Source of the DNA: JANRKF01 sp033763575 | GTDB lineage: Bacteria > Pseudomonadota > Alphaproteobacteria > Rickettsiales > SXRF01 | Direction: 5' to 3' | Length of the DNA: 58,134 nucleotides | Assembly: GCA_033763575.1 (NCBI GenBank) | Contig: JANRKF010000021.1 | Span: forward strand, 1 to 58,134 | In this document: positions 16,302 to 24,746 of the stretch, piece after piece | How positions within the stretch are numbered: position 1 is the first letter of the stretch | How the letters are laid out: every line of letters begins with the position of its first letter | Position numbers and translations under genes: made by a program | Notes under the pieces: generated by a model | Database searches by the model: none | What the model saw: only the letters and a program-made list of their open reading frames with translations | Told to the model about the DNA's origin: nothing

Positions 16302-17837
16302 TTATTTCGCCATCAGATTCAGGCGATCTTTCATCGTCTTCAATTTGCAGAGCGCATTGATATAGGCTTTGGTGCTGGCGACCAGCGTATCGACATCGGC
16401 GCCGTTGCCGTTGATGATTTTTCCGTCCGGTGTTTCCAGCCGCACATTCACCTCGGCCTGCGCGTCGGTATCGGCGGTGATGGCGTTCACCTGATACAGG
16501 ATGAGTTTGGCTTCATGCGGCACGAGGGCACGGATGGCGTTGAACGCCGCGTCGATCGGTCCGGAACCCTCCACCGTGGCGCGGCGCACATCGTCGCCCA
16601 CCCGCAAGGACAGCATCGCGGTTTGCGGCGGCACGGTGCCGCAGGTCACATGCAACGATTCGAGCTGGATGGTATCTTCCCTGTTGGCCTCGGAATCGAG
16701 CAGCGCGAAAATATCCTCGTCATAGATATTCTTTTTCTTGTCGGCCAGTTCCTTGAAGCGGATGAACATGTCCTCCAGCGCATTGTCGCCGAGCGCGATA
16801 TCGAGGCTTGCGAGCTTGTCCTTGAAGGCGGCGCGGCCGGAATGCTTGCCGAGCACGAGGTTCGACTTGGTGAGGCCGACCGATTCCGGCGTCATGATTT
16901 CATAGGTGGAGGCGTTTTTGAGAACCCCGTCCTGGTGGATGCCGGATTCATGCGCAAACGCATTGGCGCCGACAATCGCCTTGTTCACCTGCACCATCGC
17001 GCCGGTGATGCTCTGGATGAGCTTGCTGGCGCGCATGATATGCGTCGTATCCACCCCGCATTCATAGGGATACATATCCTTGCGGGTTTTAAGCGCCATC
17101 ACCACTTCTTCGAGCGCGGTGTTGCCCGCCCGCTCGCCGATGCCGTTGATGGTGCATTCGATTTGCCGTGCGCCGTTACGGATGGCGGCCAGCGAATTGG
17201 CGGTGGCGAGGCCGAGGTCATTCTGGCAGTGGGTGCTGATGATGGCCTTGTCGATATTCGGCACAGTGTTTTTCAAATAGGCGATGAGCGCGCCGTAATC
17301 GTCCGGCGTGGCGTAGCCCACCGTATCGGGGATGTTGACCGTGGTCGCGCCGCAATTGATCGCAAGCTCGACGCATTTTGCCAGGAATTGTTTTTCGGTG
17401 CGGGTCGCGTCCATCGCGCTCCACTCGACATTGTCGGTATGTTTGCGGGCAAGCTTTACGCTGTCATCGATCATCTTCAAACATTCCGGCTGGCCGATGC
17501 GGTACTGGTGCGTTAAGTGAATTTCGCTGGTGGACATGAAGGTGTGGATGCGTTTTTGCGCCGCCGGTTTCAATGCTTCCGCAGCGCGTTCGATGTCGGC
17601 GGATTTGGCGCGGGCCAGCGAGCACACCACCGAGTTTTTGATTTTTCCGGCGATGGCGCGGATCGCTTCGAAATCGCCGTCGCTCGCCATCGCGAATCCG
17701 GCTTCGATCACATCGACACCCATGGCGTCGAGCGCCTCGGCCACCAGCATTTTCTCCTCAAGGTTCATCGACATGCCGGGCGATTGCTCGCCGTCACGCA
17801 GGGTGGTATCAAAAATGATGATGCGGTCTTGGGTCAT
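16302..17837 (-). CDS. leuA: 2-isopropylmalate synthase
   Basis: 511 residues. The N-terminal DRE-TIM barrel begins IIIFDTTLRDGEQSPG with the catalytic Arg-Asp and contains the conserved STHCQNDLGLA and HESGIHQDG metal-binding segments. The C-terminal LeuA dimerisation and leucine-feedback domain covers about 395-511 (VEGSGPIDAAFNAIRAL). It condenses acetyl-CoA and 2-oxoisovalerate in the first committed step of leucine synthesis. Citramalate synthase is the main look-alike, but the length and motifs fit LeuA better. No leader peptide or attenuator is visible: brnA ends 12 nt upstream, so it seems to be read from the rnj-brnTA transcript. Confidence 0.93.
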   Translation of the reverse strand: MTQDRIIIFDTTLRDGEQSPGMSMNLEEKMLVAEALDAMGVDVIEAGFAMASDGDFEAIRAIAGKIKNSVVCSLARAKSADIERAAEALKPAAQKRIHTFMSTSEIHLTHQYRIGQPECLKMIDDSVKLARKHTDNVEWSAMDATRTEKQFLAKCVELAINCGATTVNIPDTVGYATPDDYGALIAYLKNTVPNIDKAIISTHCQNDLGLATANSLAAIRNGARQIECTINGIGERAGNTALEEVVMALKTRKDMYPYECGVDTTHIMRASKLIQSITGAMVQVNKAIVGANAFAHESGIHQDGVLKNASTYEIMTPESVGLTKSNLVLGKHSGRAAFKDKLASLDIALGDNALEDMFIRFKELADKKKNIYDEDIFALLDSEANREDTIQLESLHVTCGTVPPQTAMLSLRVGDDVRRATVEGSGPIDAAFNAIRALVPHEAKLILYQVNAITADTDAQAEVNVRLETPDGKIINGNGADVDTLVASTKAYINALCKLKTMKDRLNLMAK

Positions 17838-17849
17838 GGAAAAAGCGGC

Positions 17850-18146
17850 TCACACGCGATGTTCTTGTACAAGCATATAGGCCTTCAGCACGGCGTTGAT
17901 CTGCCGTTGCCACTGCTTGCCATAATGCTTGTAAAAACGCGTGACCTCAGGGTCGAGCGCCAGCGATACCGGCTTGGAGACGGGTTTCTTTTTGTGTTTA
18001 AGCGACGGCGTATCAGACTCCGCCAGACGATCCGCCTCTGCCTGCGACATGCCAAGCACGCGATTCCAGTCTGTGCCGGTATCGCCTTTTTTCCGCAGTT
18101 TTTTCAGTTCATCCGCCGTGTATTTCACGATAGGTTTTTTCTTCAT
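17850..18146 (-). CDS. brnA: BrnA-family antitoxin
   Basis: 98 residues. The Lys-rich N-terminus (KKKPIVKYTADELKKLRKKG) precedes a linker and a C-terminal ribbon-helix-helix segment (PVSLALDPEVTRFYKHYGKQ WQRQINAVLKAYM). BrnA binds BrnT and represses its own promoter. It overlaps the upstream toxin gene by 38 nt, giving the usual brnT-brnA order, and leuA starts 12 nt downstream. Confidence 0.85.
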   Translation of the reverse strand: MKKKPIVKYTADELKKLRKKGDTGTDWNRVLGMSQAEADRLAESDTPSLKHKKKPVSKPVSLALDPEVTRFYKHYGKQWQRQINAVLKAYMLVQEHRV

Positions 18147-18426
18147 TGCTATGCGCCCTCCGCGCCGTAATCAGCCGTATGTTGCCGTTCCTCAGGGTAT
18201 ATACTACAGCAAAAAACTTGTTTTTCAACCGCCCAACCGTCACAAAACGCGCCTCTTTGCCGGAATAATCGCTGAGATAGGTAAAACGCGCCTCTATTTC
18301 GAGCAATTCGGAAGCATCGATGAAGCCGATTCCATGTTTCTGGATGGTCTGTTCGTTTTTTGTCACATCCCATTCAATCGCCGCCTGCGTCACCCCGTGA
18401 TTGGGAATGATGCGCCATTTATTCAT
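18109..18426 (-). CDS. brnT: BrnT-family toxin
   Basis: 105 residues with BrnT hallmarks: an IEWDVTKNEQTIQKHGIGF segment, a central FVTVGRLKNKFFAVVYTLRN strand pair and the terminal IRLITARRAHSNEEKTY. BrnT is a RelE-like ribonuclease held by BrnA. The ATG overlaps the rnj stop as ATGA, so its translation is coupled to RNase J. That coupling is unusual because an RNA-degrading toxin would be made in step with the cell's main mRNA-decay ribonuclease. It could be a recent insertion that kept the reading junctions intact. Confidence 0.87.
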   Translation of the reverse strand: MNKWRIIPNHGVTQAAIEWDVTKNEQTIQKHGIGFIDASELLEIEARFTYLSDYSGKEARFVTVGRLKNKFFAVVYTLRNGNIRLITARRAHSNEEKTYREIHGG

Positions 18427-20078
18427 ACAGCCAGCAGCATCACCTCGATCACCGGCTTTTTATCCAGCTCGTTCTTGATGAGCTTGCGGGCGGCCAGCCG
18501 CAGCGATTCCTTGATATCCGCGGGCTTGGCCTTTTTCGGGGCGGTCTCGACGATACGGGTCAGCTCGTCGACCAGCTCCTCGATCAGCTCGGCGTCTTCC
18601 TCGGCATCCAGCACGCCGGGCGCGGAAAGCTGCAATTCACCGGCCAGCTGGCGGTTTTCGTCGATGGCGGCGCTGATGATGACGATGCCGTCATCGCGCA
18701 GCTTGCGGCGGGTGCGGATGATTTCGCCGTCGGTCGGAATGAGCGACAGCCCGTCCACCGCGACATACCCCGAAGGCACATGATCGAGCACGCTGGCCTC
18801 ATTCGGCTCCAGCCAGATGACCGCGCCGTTTTTGGCTTCGACCGTTTCCTTCACGCCCTGCAGCCTCGCGAATTTGCAATGCTCGTGCAAATGGCGCGCC
18901 TCGCCGTGCGTCGGCACCGCGATTTGCGGCCGCACCAGCGCATACATTTTTTTCAGCTCATCCCGCGCCGGGTGGCCCGACACATGGATGAAATGGTCTT
19001 TCTCGGTAATCACCTCGATTTTTTTGGAAACCAGCGCGTTATGCATCCAGTTCACACGGCTCTCATTGCCGGGAATCTTGCGCGAGGAGAAAATCACCGC
19101 ATCGCCCGGCGAAAGGCGGATGGTCGGGTGGTCGCCGCGCGCGATGCGACTAAGCGCAGCGCGTGGCTCGCCCTGGCAGCCGGTGGCGATAATCACCACG
19201 TCCTTGCGCGGCAGGTTCATCGCCTCGCGGTCGCTGATGAGCTCGACATCCTTGGACAGATAGCCCGATTCCCGCGCCGTTTCGACCACGCGGTGCAGCG
19301 AGCGGCCGGCGAGCGCGACCACGCGGCCCGTGGCTTCCGCCGCCTCGATGATGGTTTTGACGCGGGCAAAGTTCGAAGCAAAAGTAGACACCAGCACGCG
19401 CTCCTTGCAACCTTTGATCGCTTCGATCAGCGCATCATGCACCGCCCCTTCCGAGCCGGAGGCGCCATCGACAAACACGTTGGTGGAATCGCACACCATG
19501 GCGAGAATGCCCTGATCGCCGTAACGCTTGAGCGCCGCCACATCCGAGACCGGGCCGACCAGCGGCTCGTCATCGAATTTCCAGTCGCCGGTATGCAGCA
19601 CAATGCCCTTGGGCGTGGTGATCGCCACCGCCTGCATTTCGGGAATCGAGTGGGTGAGCTGCACCAGCTCGATACCGAACGGCGCAATGTCGATTTTGCT
19701 GCCGGGCTGCATTTCGATGATTTTCGGTTTGGTGCCCGGCCCCATTTCATTCACCTTGTGGCGCAGGAAGGCGGCGGTGAACGGGGTGGTGTAAATCGGG
19801 CAGCCGAATTCGCGCCAGACATAGGGAATCGCGCCCACATGGTCTTCATGCGCGTGGGTGACGACGAGGCCGACCAGGTCAGCTTTGCGCTCGGCGATGA
19901 AGCTCACATCCGGCACCACGATATCCACCCCCGGCAGATATTCCCCGGCGAAGCCGATGCCGCAATCGACCATCAGCCACTTACCGCCGAAATGGTAGAG
20001 GTTGAGGTTCATGCCAATTTCGTTGCTGCCGCCGAGCGGCACGAACAGCAGATCGTCTTTAAATTTCTTGAAATCCAT
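18423..20078 (-). CDS. rnj: Ribonuclease J
   Basis: 551 residues of metallo-beta-lactamase/beta-CASP type: LGGSNEIGMN at the start, the metal motif THAHEDHVGAIP, HTGDWKFDD, DSTNVFVDG, and the beta-CASP signature around FIHVSGHPARDELK and PTHGEARHL. RNase J has 5'-3' exonuclease and endonuclease activity in mRNA decay and rRNA maturation, and in many alphaproteobacteria it follows birA-coaX as here. The call is firm. It is preceded by an inverted 7-bp-unit array at 20089 that also covers the coaX stop. Confidence 0.95.
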   Translation of the reverse strand: MDFKKFKDDLLFVPLGGSNEIGMNLNLYHFGGKWLMVDCGIGFAGEYLPGVDIVVPDVSFIAERKADLVGLVVTHAHEDHVGAIPYVWREFGCPIYTTPFTAAFLRHKVNEMGPGTKPKIIEMQPGSKIDIAPFGIELVQLTHSIPEMQAVAITTPKGIVLHTGDWKFDDEPLVGPVSDVAALKRYGDQGILAMVCDSTNVFVDGASGSEGAVHDALIEAIKGCKERVLVSTFASNFARVKTIIEAAEATGRVVALAGRSLHRVVETARESGYLSKDVELISDREAMNLPRKDVVIIATGCQGEPRAALSRIARGDHPTIRLSPGDAVIFSSRKIPGNESRVNWMHNALVSKKIEVITEKDHFIHVSGHPARDELKKMYALVRPQIAVPTHGEARHLHEHCKFARLQGVKETVEAKNGAVIWLEPNEASVLDHVPSGYVAVDGLSLIPTDGEIIRTRRKLRDDGIVIISAAIDENRQLAGELQLSAPGVLDAEEDAELIEELVDELTRIVETAPKKAKPADIKESLRLAARKLIKNELDKKPVIEVMLLAV

Positions 20079-20088
20079 TAAAATAGTG

Positions 20089-20195
20089 ACCAGTGGTTAG
20101 GGTTCAGAGTTCAGAAGGCGGGGTATAAGCGGGTTTGCGGCAAATGTACAGCTAATTACTGAACTCTGGACTCCGAACTCTGATCACTGATTCAG
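20089..20195. repeat. Inverted 7-bp-unit array between coaX and rnj
   Basis: The left arm reads CAGTGGT TAGGGTT CAGAGTT CAG. The right arm, on the opposite strand, reads CAGTGAT CAGAGTT CGGAGTC CAGAGTT CAG. The units are 7 bp long and the arms face each other across about 43 nt. The right arm overlaps the coaX stop codon. The RNA would form a long hairpin in the rnj 5' leader. Confidence 0.65.
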
Positions 20196-20951
20196 TTCAA
20201 ACAGCCCCTTAAGCCCCCAGATGGTGAGGTCGGGCTCTAAAGCTTCGATAACGGGGGTGGCCTTGGCGTAAAGCGAGGCCAGGCCGCCGGTGGCGATCAC
20301 CTTCATCGGCGTGCCAGCTTCCTTTTTGATACGGCTCACGATGCCTTCGATAAGGCCTACGTAACCGTAATAAATACCCGACTGCATGGCGCCGACCGTG
20401 CTCGTGCCGATCACCTTGTCCGGCGGCTGGATGCCGATATTGGGCAGCTTGGCGGCGGCGCGCTGGAGCGCATCGAGCGATAAATTCACCCCCGGGGCAA
20501 TCACACCGCCCACATAATCGCCTGCGCCGGAAACCAGGTCGAACGTGGTCGCCGTGCCGAAATCGATAATCACCATCGCCTGTTTATGGCGCTGCCACGC
20601 GGCGTAGGCATTCACCAGCCGGTCGGCGCCCACCTCACGCGGGTTATCGATTTTCACGCCAAGCCCCACCTTCACGCCGGGCGCACCGATGACCATCAGC
20701 TCGCAATTGAAATAACGTTTGGCGAGCTGGCGCAAATCAAACAACGCCTGCGGCACCACCGAGGCGCACACCGCATGGCGGATTTTTCTCGGCGCGAGTT
20801 CGCTATGTTCGAGCACCTGCGTCAGCCACACGCCATATTCGTCGGCGGTGCGCCGCGCATCGGTGGAAATACGCCATTGCCCGGCCAGTTTCTCACCGTC
20901 AAACACCGCGAACACTACATTGGTATTACCGACGTCGATGACGAGCAGCAT
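20184..20951 (-). CDS. coaX: Type III pantothenate kinase
   Basis: 255 residues with the ASKHA-fold motifs of CoaX: MLLVIDVGNTNVVFAVFDG at the N-terminus (phosphate loop), GADRLVNAYAAW and the IIDFGTATTFDLV strand. It catalyses the first step of coenzyme A synthesis, phosphorylating pantothenate with ATP and usually a monovalent cation. Its ATG overlaps the birA stop by 1 nt. The birA-coaX-rnj order is well known in alphaproteobacteria. Confidence 0.95.
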   Translation of the reverse strand: MLLVIDVGNTNVVFAVFDGEKLAGQWRISTDARRTADEYGVWLTQVLEHSELAPRKIRHAVCASVVPQALFDLRQLAKRYFNCELMVIGAPGVKVGLGVKIDNPREVGADRLVNAYAAWQRHKQAMVIIDFGTATTFDLVSGAGDYVGGVIAPGVNLSLDALQRAAAKLPNIGIQPPDKVIGTSTVGAMQSGIYYGYVGLIEGIVSRIKKEAGTPMKVIATGGLASLYAKATPVIEALEPDLTIWGLKGLFELNQ

Positions 20952-21736
20952 CAGGCGTTCTCCTTCTCCGCCGGGAAAATATCGGCGGCATGCACCACGC
21001 GTTTTTTACCGCCGGCGAGTTTCATCACCAGCGCGCCGGTCGCATCGATATCCTCGGCGGTGCCATGGATATCGCAATCGGCAAGGCGGGCGGTAATATC
21101 TTTTTTCATGCCCCAGGCGTTAGCCATCCAGCGTTTGCGGATGGGTGCGAAGCCTTTATTTTCCCACTCGTTATAACATTCGATGAAATGGTGGATGAAG
21201 CGCGACAGCACGATTTTCGCCGAGACCAGCTCGACACCGGCCTCGGTCAGGCAGGTCGCCGGGAACTGCGCCGCATCGGGATGCGAATCGACATTCACGC
21301 CGACACCCGCCACCAGCCATTGTTTTCCGTCCTTCTCGCACGGGAAGGATTCCAGCAGGATGCCTGCGAGTTTTTTTCCGTCGAGCAGCACATCGTTCGG
21401 CCATTTGCAGGTGAGCTTGTGATTGCTTCCGAACATATCGGCCAGCGCCTCGACCACCGCAATGCTCGCGACGAAGGAAAGCTGCGCCAGCTCGGCGGCC
21501 GGTTTTTCGGGTTTAAGCAGCAGCGAGACGAATAAATTCCCCTCCTGCGATACCCATTCGCGGCCCATGCGGCCCTTGCCGCCGGTCTGTTTCTTCGCCC
21601 ACACCACCGCGCCATGCGCCCCGCCCGCCCGCGCCAGGCGCTTGGCCTCCTCATTGGTGGAGTCGAGCGCATCGAACGACAGCAAATGATAATCATCGAG
21701 CAGGTTGGTATGGCCTTTGTAGAACCTGGCTTCCAT
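20951..21736 (-). CDS. birA: Biotin-[acetyl-CoA-carboxylase] ligase
   Basis: 261 residues from the ATG at 21736, chosen because it falls 1 nt after the nuoN stop; the frame continues upstream into nuoN. The catalytic biotin/lipoate ligase domain has STNEEAKRLA, the AMP-binding KKQTGGKGRMGREW (the GRGRxG-equivalent loop), KWPNDVLLDGKKLAGIL and GVGVNVDSH. There is no N-terminal winged helix, so this is a class I BirA without repressor function. It biotinylates the acetyl-CoA carboxylase carrier protein. Confidence 0.94.
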   Translation of the reverse strand: MEARFYKGHTNLLDDYHLLSFDALDSTNEEAKRLARAGGAHGAVVWAKKQTGGKGRMGREWVSQEGNLFVSLLLKPEKPAAELAQLSFVASIAVVEALADMFGSNHKLTCKWPNDVLLDGKKLAGILLESFPCEKDGKQWLVAGVGVNVDSHPDAAQFPATCLTEAGVELVSAKIVLSRFIHHFIECYNEWENKGFAPIRKRWMANAWGMKKDITARLADCDIHGTAEDIDATGALVMKLAGGKKRVVHAADIFPAEKENA

Positions 21737-21737
21737 G

Positions 21738-23171
21738 TCAGCGCACCACCAGCTTGGCTGCGGCGCTTGCAGCAACCATCAGCGGGCTTGGCAGCAGGAA
21801 GAAGCCAAGCGTCACCACCGTACAGATCACCGTGGCCGCCACCACCAGCGGCGAGGTTTTAGCCATCGGCCACTCCGCCGGTTCGTCAAAATACATCACC
21901 TTCACGATCCTGATATAATAATAGGCGCCGACGACGCTGGCAATGACCGCCGCCACCGCGAGCCATACCAGCCCGGCATCCACCGCCGCGAGCAGCACCA
22001 GCATCTTGCCGAAGAAACCGCTCATCGGCGGAATGCCCGCCATCGCGAACATGAACACGCTGATGGCAGCCGCCAGCAGCGGGTTGGTTTTGGCAAGCCC
22101 TGCGAAATCCTTGATCTGTTCGCGCCCGGCCATCAGCACGCAGCCGAACATCCCGGCGCTCATGAATACATAGAGCGTGAGATACACCAGCATCGCCTGC
22201 ACGCCCAGCGGCGAAAAGCTGGCAATGCCCAGCAATAGGAACCCGACATGACCGATGGAGCTATAGGCCAGCAGGCGTTTGATATTGCTCTGCACGATCG
22301 CGGCAAGCGCGCCCACCGCCATGGAAAGCAGCGACGCCGCAATCACCACCTGCTGCCATTGCAGGTGAAGCTCGGCGAACGGTTCGTATAAAATGCGGGC
22401 AAACAGCGCAAACGCCGCCACTTTCGGCGCGGTGGCGAAAAAGGCGGTGACCGGCGTCGGCGCGCCCTCATACACATCCGGCGCCCACATATGAAACGGT
22501 GCAGCGGAAATCTTGAAGCAGAACCCGACCATCACAAAAATCAGCCCGACGATCACCGCCCGCGAAATCTCGACGCTTTGTGAGAAGAGCAGCGCCAGCC
22601 CATCGAAACTGATGGTTCCGGCAAAGCCGTAGACCAGCGATGCGCCGAACAGGATCATGCCCGATGCCAGCGATCCCAGCACAAAATATTTAAGCCCGGC
22701 CTCGGCGGATTTTTTATCGTCGCGGTCGAAGGCGGCGAGCACATAAAGCGCGAGGCTCATCAGTTCGATCGACATATACAGCGCGAGCAGGGTGCCGGAA
22801 GACACCATCAGCATCATGCCGAGCGTGGCAAGCATCAGCAGCACGCAATATTCGAAAGGCCGCCCCTCGCCTGCCGAGAGCCAGCCGGAAGCGAGCATCA
22901 AGGCGAGAATTGCCGCCGCGATAATGAGTATTTTGACAAACAGCGTAAACGCGTTCGAGACGAACATGCCAGAGAAAATCACCTGCGGCGCGGCACCGCC
23001 GTCATAAGCGAGATAGCCGGTGAGCGCCAGCATCAGCGCCGACACCAGCACCAGCGTCACATTCGCTTTCGGGGCTTTGTAGGCGCCGTAGAGCAGCAGG
23101 AACAGCGAGGCGACGGCCAGGTAAATCTCCGGGCGGATAACGGGAAGGCCAAGGGTCATAAACGCGCTCAT
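21738..23171 (-). CDS. nuoN: NADH-quinone oxidoreductase subunit N
   Basis: 477 residues, about 14 membrane helices, an antiporter-like subunit of the complex I membrane arm. Landmarks are the Mrp-type segment SIELMSLALYVLAA, APDVYEGAPTPVTAFFATAPK with the transport Lys, and LLAYSSIGHVGFLLLG. It pumps protons as part of the four-channel membrane arm. The stop of nuoM overlaps its start by 4 nt. It is the last nuo gene, and birA follows 1 nt later. Confidence 0.97.
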   Translation of the reverse strand: MSAFMTLGLPVIRPEIYLAVASLFLLLYGAYKAPKANVTLVLVSALMLALTGYLAYDGGAAPQVIFSGMFVSNAFTLFVKILIIAAAILALMLASGWLSAGEGRPFEYCVLLMLATLGMMLMVSSGTLLALYMSIELMSLALYVLAAFDRDDKKSAEAGLKYFVLGSLASGMILFGASLVYGFAGTISFDGLALLFSQSVEISRAVIVGLIFVMVGFCFKISAAPFHMWAPDVYEGAPTPVTAFFATAPKVAAFALFARILYEPFAELHLQWQQVVIAASLLSMAVGALAAIVQSNIKRLLAYSSIGHVGFLLLGIASFSPLGVQAMLVYLTLYVFMSAGMFGCVLMAGREQIKDFAGLAKTNPLLAAAISVFMFAMAGIPPMSGFFGKMLVLLAAVDAGLVWLAVAAVIASVVGAYYYIRIVKVMYFDEPAEWPMAKTSPLVVAATVICTVVTLGFFLLPSPLMVAASAAAKLVVR

Positions 23172-24637
23172 GGTTTCACCTCCAGCTGCGAGATGAGTTT
23201 ATTGAGCGCCGGTTCCATCGCCGATAATACCGGTTTTGGATACACGCCGAGCCACAACACCAGCACCACCACCGGAATGAAAATCAGCAGCTCCCTGCCC
23301 GTCACATCCGGCATGGTTTTTACTTCCTTATTGGTGATTTCGCCGAAGACCACGCGGGCATAAAGCCACAGCGCGTAGCTAGCTCCCAGCACCACGCCGG
23401 TGGCAGCCAGCGCCGCCACCCAGACATTCGCCTTGAAGGCGCCGAGCAGCACTAAAAATTCACCGACGAAACCGGAGGTCGAAGGCAGCCCGATCGACGC
23501 CATGGTAAAGAACATGAAGATCGCCGCATATTTCGGCATGACGGTGACCACGCCGCCATACTCGGCGATTTCGCGGGTGTGCAGCCGATCATACACCACG
23601 CCGACACAGAGGAACAGTGCCGCCGACACCAGCCCGTGCGAAAGCATCTGCACCATCGCGCCCTGCAGGCCGTAAATATTGAACGCGAAAATACCGATGG
23701 TCACGAAGCCCATATGTGCCACCGACGAATAGGCGATCAGCTTTTTCATATCCTGCTGCACCAGCGCGATCAGCGACGTGAAAATCACCGCCGCAATGGA
23801 AAGCCCGAAAATCAGCGGCGCGAAAGTGTGCGAGGCCTCCGGCAGCATCGGCAGCGAAAACCGCAAAAACCCGTAGCCACCCATTTTAAGCAGGATACCG
23901 GCAAGTATCACCGAACCGGCGGTGGGCGCCTGCACGTGCGCGTCCGGCAGCCAGGTATGCACCGGCCACATCGGCACTTTTACCGCAAACGATGCAAGCA
24001 TGGCGAGGAACAGCCATTGCTGCACCGACAGGCCGAGCGCAGGCGCTTTGGTGATGAGTTCGGGAATGGAGGTCGTGCCGAACTGGCCGTATAAATATAA
24101 AATCGCCACCAGGAATAATACCGAACCGGCGAGCGTGTAGAGGAAGAATTTATAGGCGGCGTAAACGCGGCGGTTGCCGCCCCAGATGCCGATGATGAGA
24201 TACATCGGGATCAGCATGCCCTCGAAGAAGAGATAGAACATGATGGCGTCGAGCGCGCAGAATACGCCGATGACGAAGGCTTCGAGAATCAGGAAATTGA
24301 TCATGAAAGCGCGGATGCGATGCTCGATCGAACGCCAGCTGCACAGCACGCAAATCGGCATGAGGAAGGTGGTAAGCAGCACGAGGAACAATGAAATCCC
24401 GTCGATGCCCAAATAATAGCCGATGCCCGCGCCTTCGAACCATTCGCGTTTTTCGACGAACTGGAACTCGGCCGATGTCGCGTCGAACCCCACCCACAGC
24501 ACCAGCGAGGCGGCGAAGGTGACGACGGTGGTAAAGAGCGCGATGAATTTTGCTTCCGCCGGATCGGCGCCCTTGCGGCCGGAAAGCGCGATGACCAGTG
24601 CGCCGAGGAGCGGGAGGATAATGAGGATGCTTAGCAT
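23168..24637 (-). CDS. nuoM: NADH-quinone oxidoreductase subunit M
   Basis: 489 residues from the ATG at 24637, which has GGAG 7 nt upstream. A longer in-frame extension (beginning MDPGLRRDD) is translated palindromic repeat and is rejected as the start. Antiporter-like membrane subunit with EGMLIPMYLIIGIWG, the AHVQAPTAGSVILAGILLKMGG segment and LIAYSSVAHMGF. It overlaps nuoN by 4 nt. A palindromic element occupies most of the 109-nt gap to nuoL. Confidence 0.97.
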   Translation of the reverse strand: MLSILIILPLLGALVIALSGRKGADPAEAKFIALFTTVVTFAASLVLWVGFDATSAEFQFVEKREWFEGAGIGYYLGIDGISLFLVLLTTFLMPICVLCSWRSIEHRIRAFMINFLILEAFVIGVFCALDAIMFYLFFEGMLIPMYLIIGIWGGNRRVYAAYKFFLYTLAGSVLFLVAILYLYGQFGTTSIPELITKAPALGLSVQQWLFLAMLASFAVKVPMWPVHTWLPDAHVQAPTAGSVILAGILLKMGGYGFLRFSLPMLPEASHTFAPLIFGLSIAAVIFTSLIALVQQDMKKLIAYSSVAHMGFVTIGIFAFNIYGLQGAMVQMLSHGLVSAALFLCVGVVYDRLHTREIAEYGGVVTVMPKYAAIFMFFTMASIGLPSTSGFVGEFLVLLGAFKANVWVAALAATGVVLGASYALWLYARVVFGEITNKEVKTMPDVTGRELLIFIPVVVLVLWLGVYPKPVLSAMEPALNKLISQLEVKP

Positions 24638-24655
24638 GCGGAATCTCCTTTGCAT

Positions 24656-24735
24656 GTCATCCCGGCGAAGGCCGGGATCCACGTCAGGCCGCTTGCTCGT
24701 TGATAGGCATGGATACCGGCCTTCGCCGGTATGAC
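24656..24735. repeat. 80-nt two-hairpin palindromic element (nuoL-nuoM gap)
   Basis: GTCATCCCGGCGAAGGCCGG starts the left hairpin and a CCGGCCTTCGCCGGTATGAC end closes the right one, with a spacer ending in TTGATAGGCATGGA. It begins GTCAT and ends ATGAC. The copy at 26697 has exactly the same length. Confidence 0.85.
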
Positions 24736-24746
24736 AAAAATCTTTT

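Noticed and set aside
17838..17849. Leucine attenuator or T-box before leuA
   Set aside because: Only 12 nt separate brnA and leuA. There is no leader peptide with Leu codons and no terminator hairpin.
24638..24682. Longer N-termini for NuoM and NuoL (starts at 24682 and 26732)
   Set aside because: The extra residues (MDPGLRRDD type) come from the palindromic elements. The inner ATGs match family starts.
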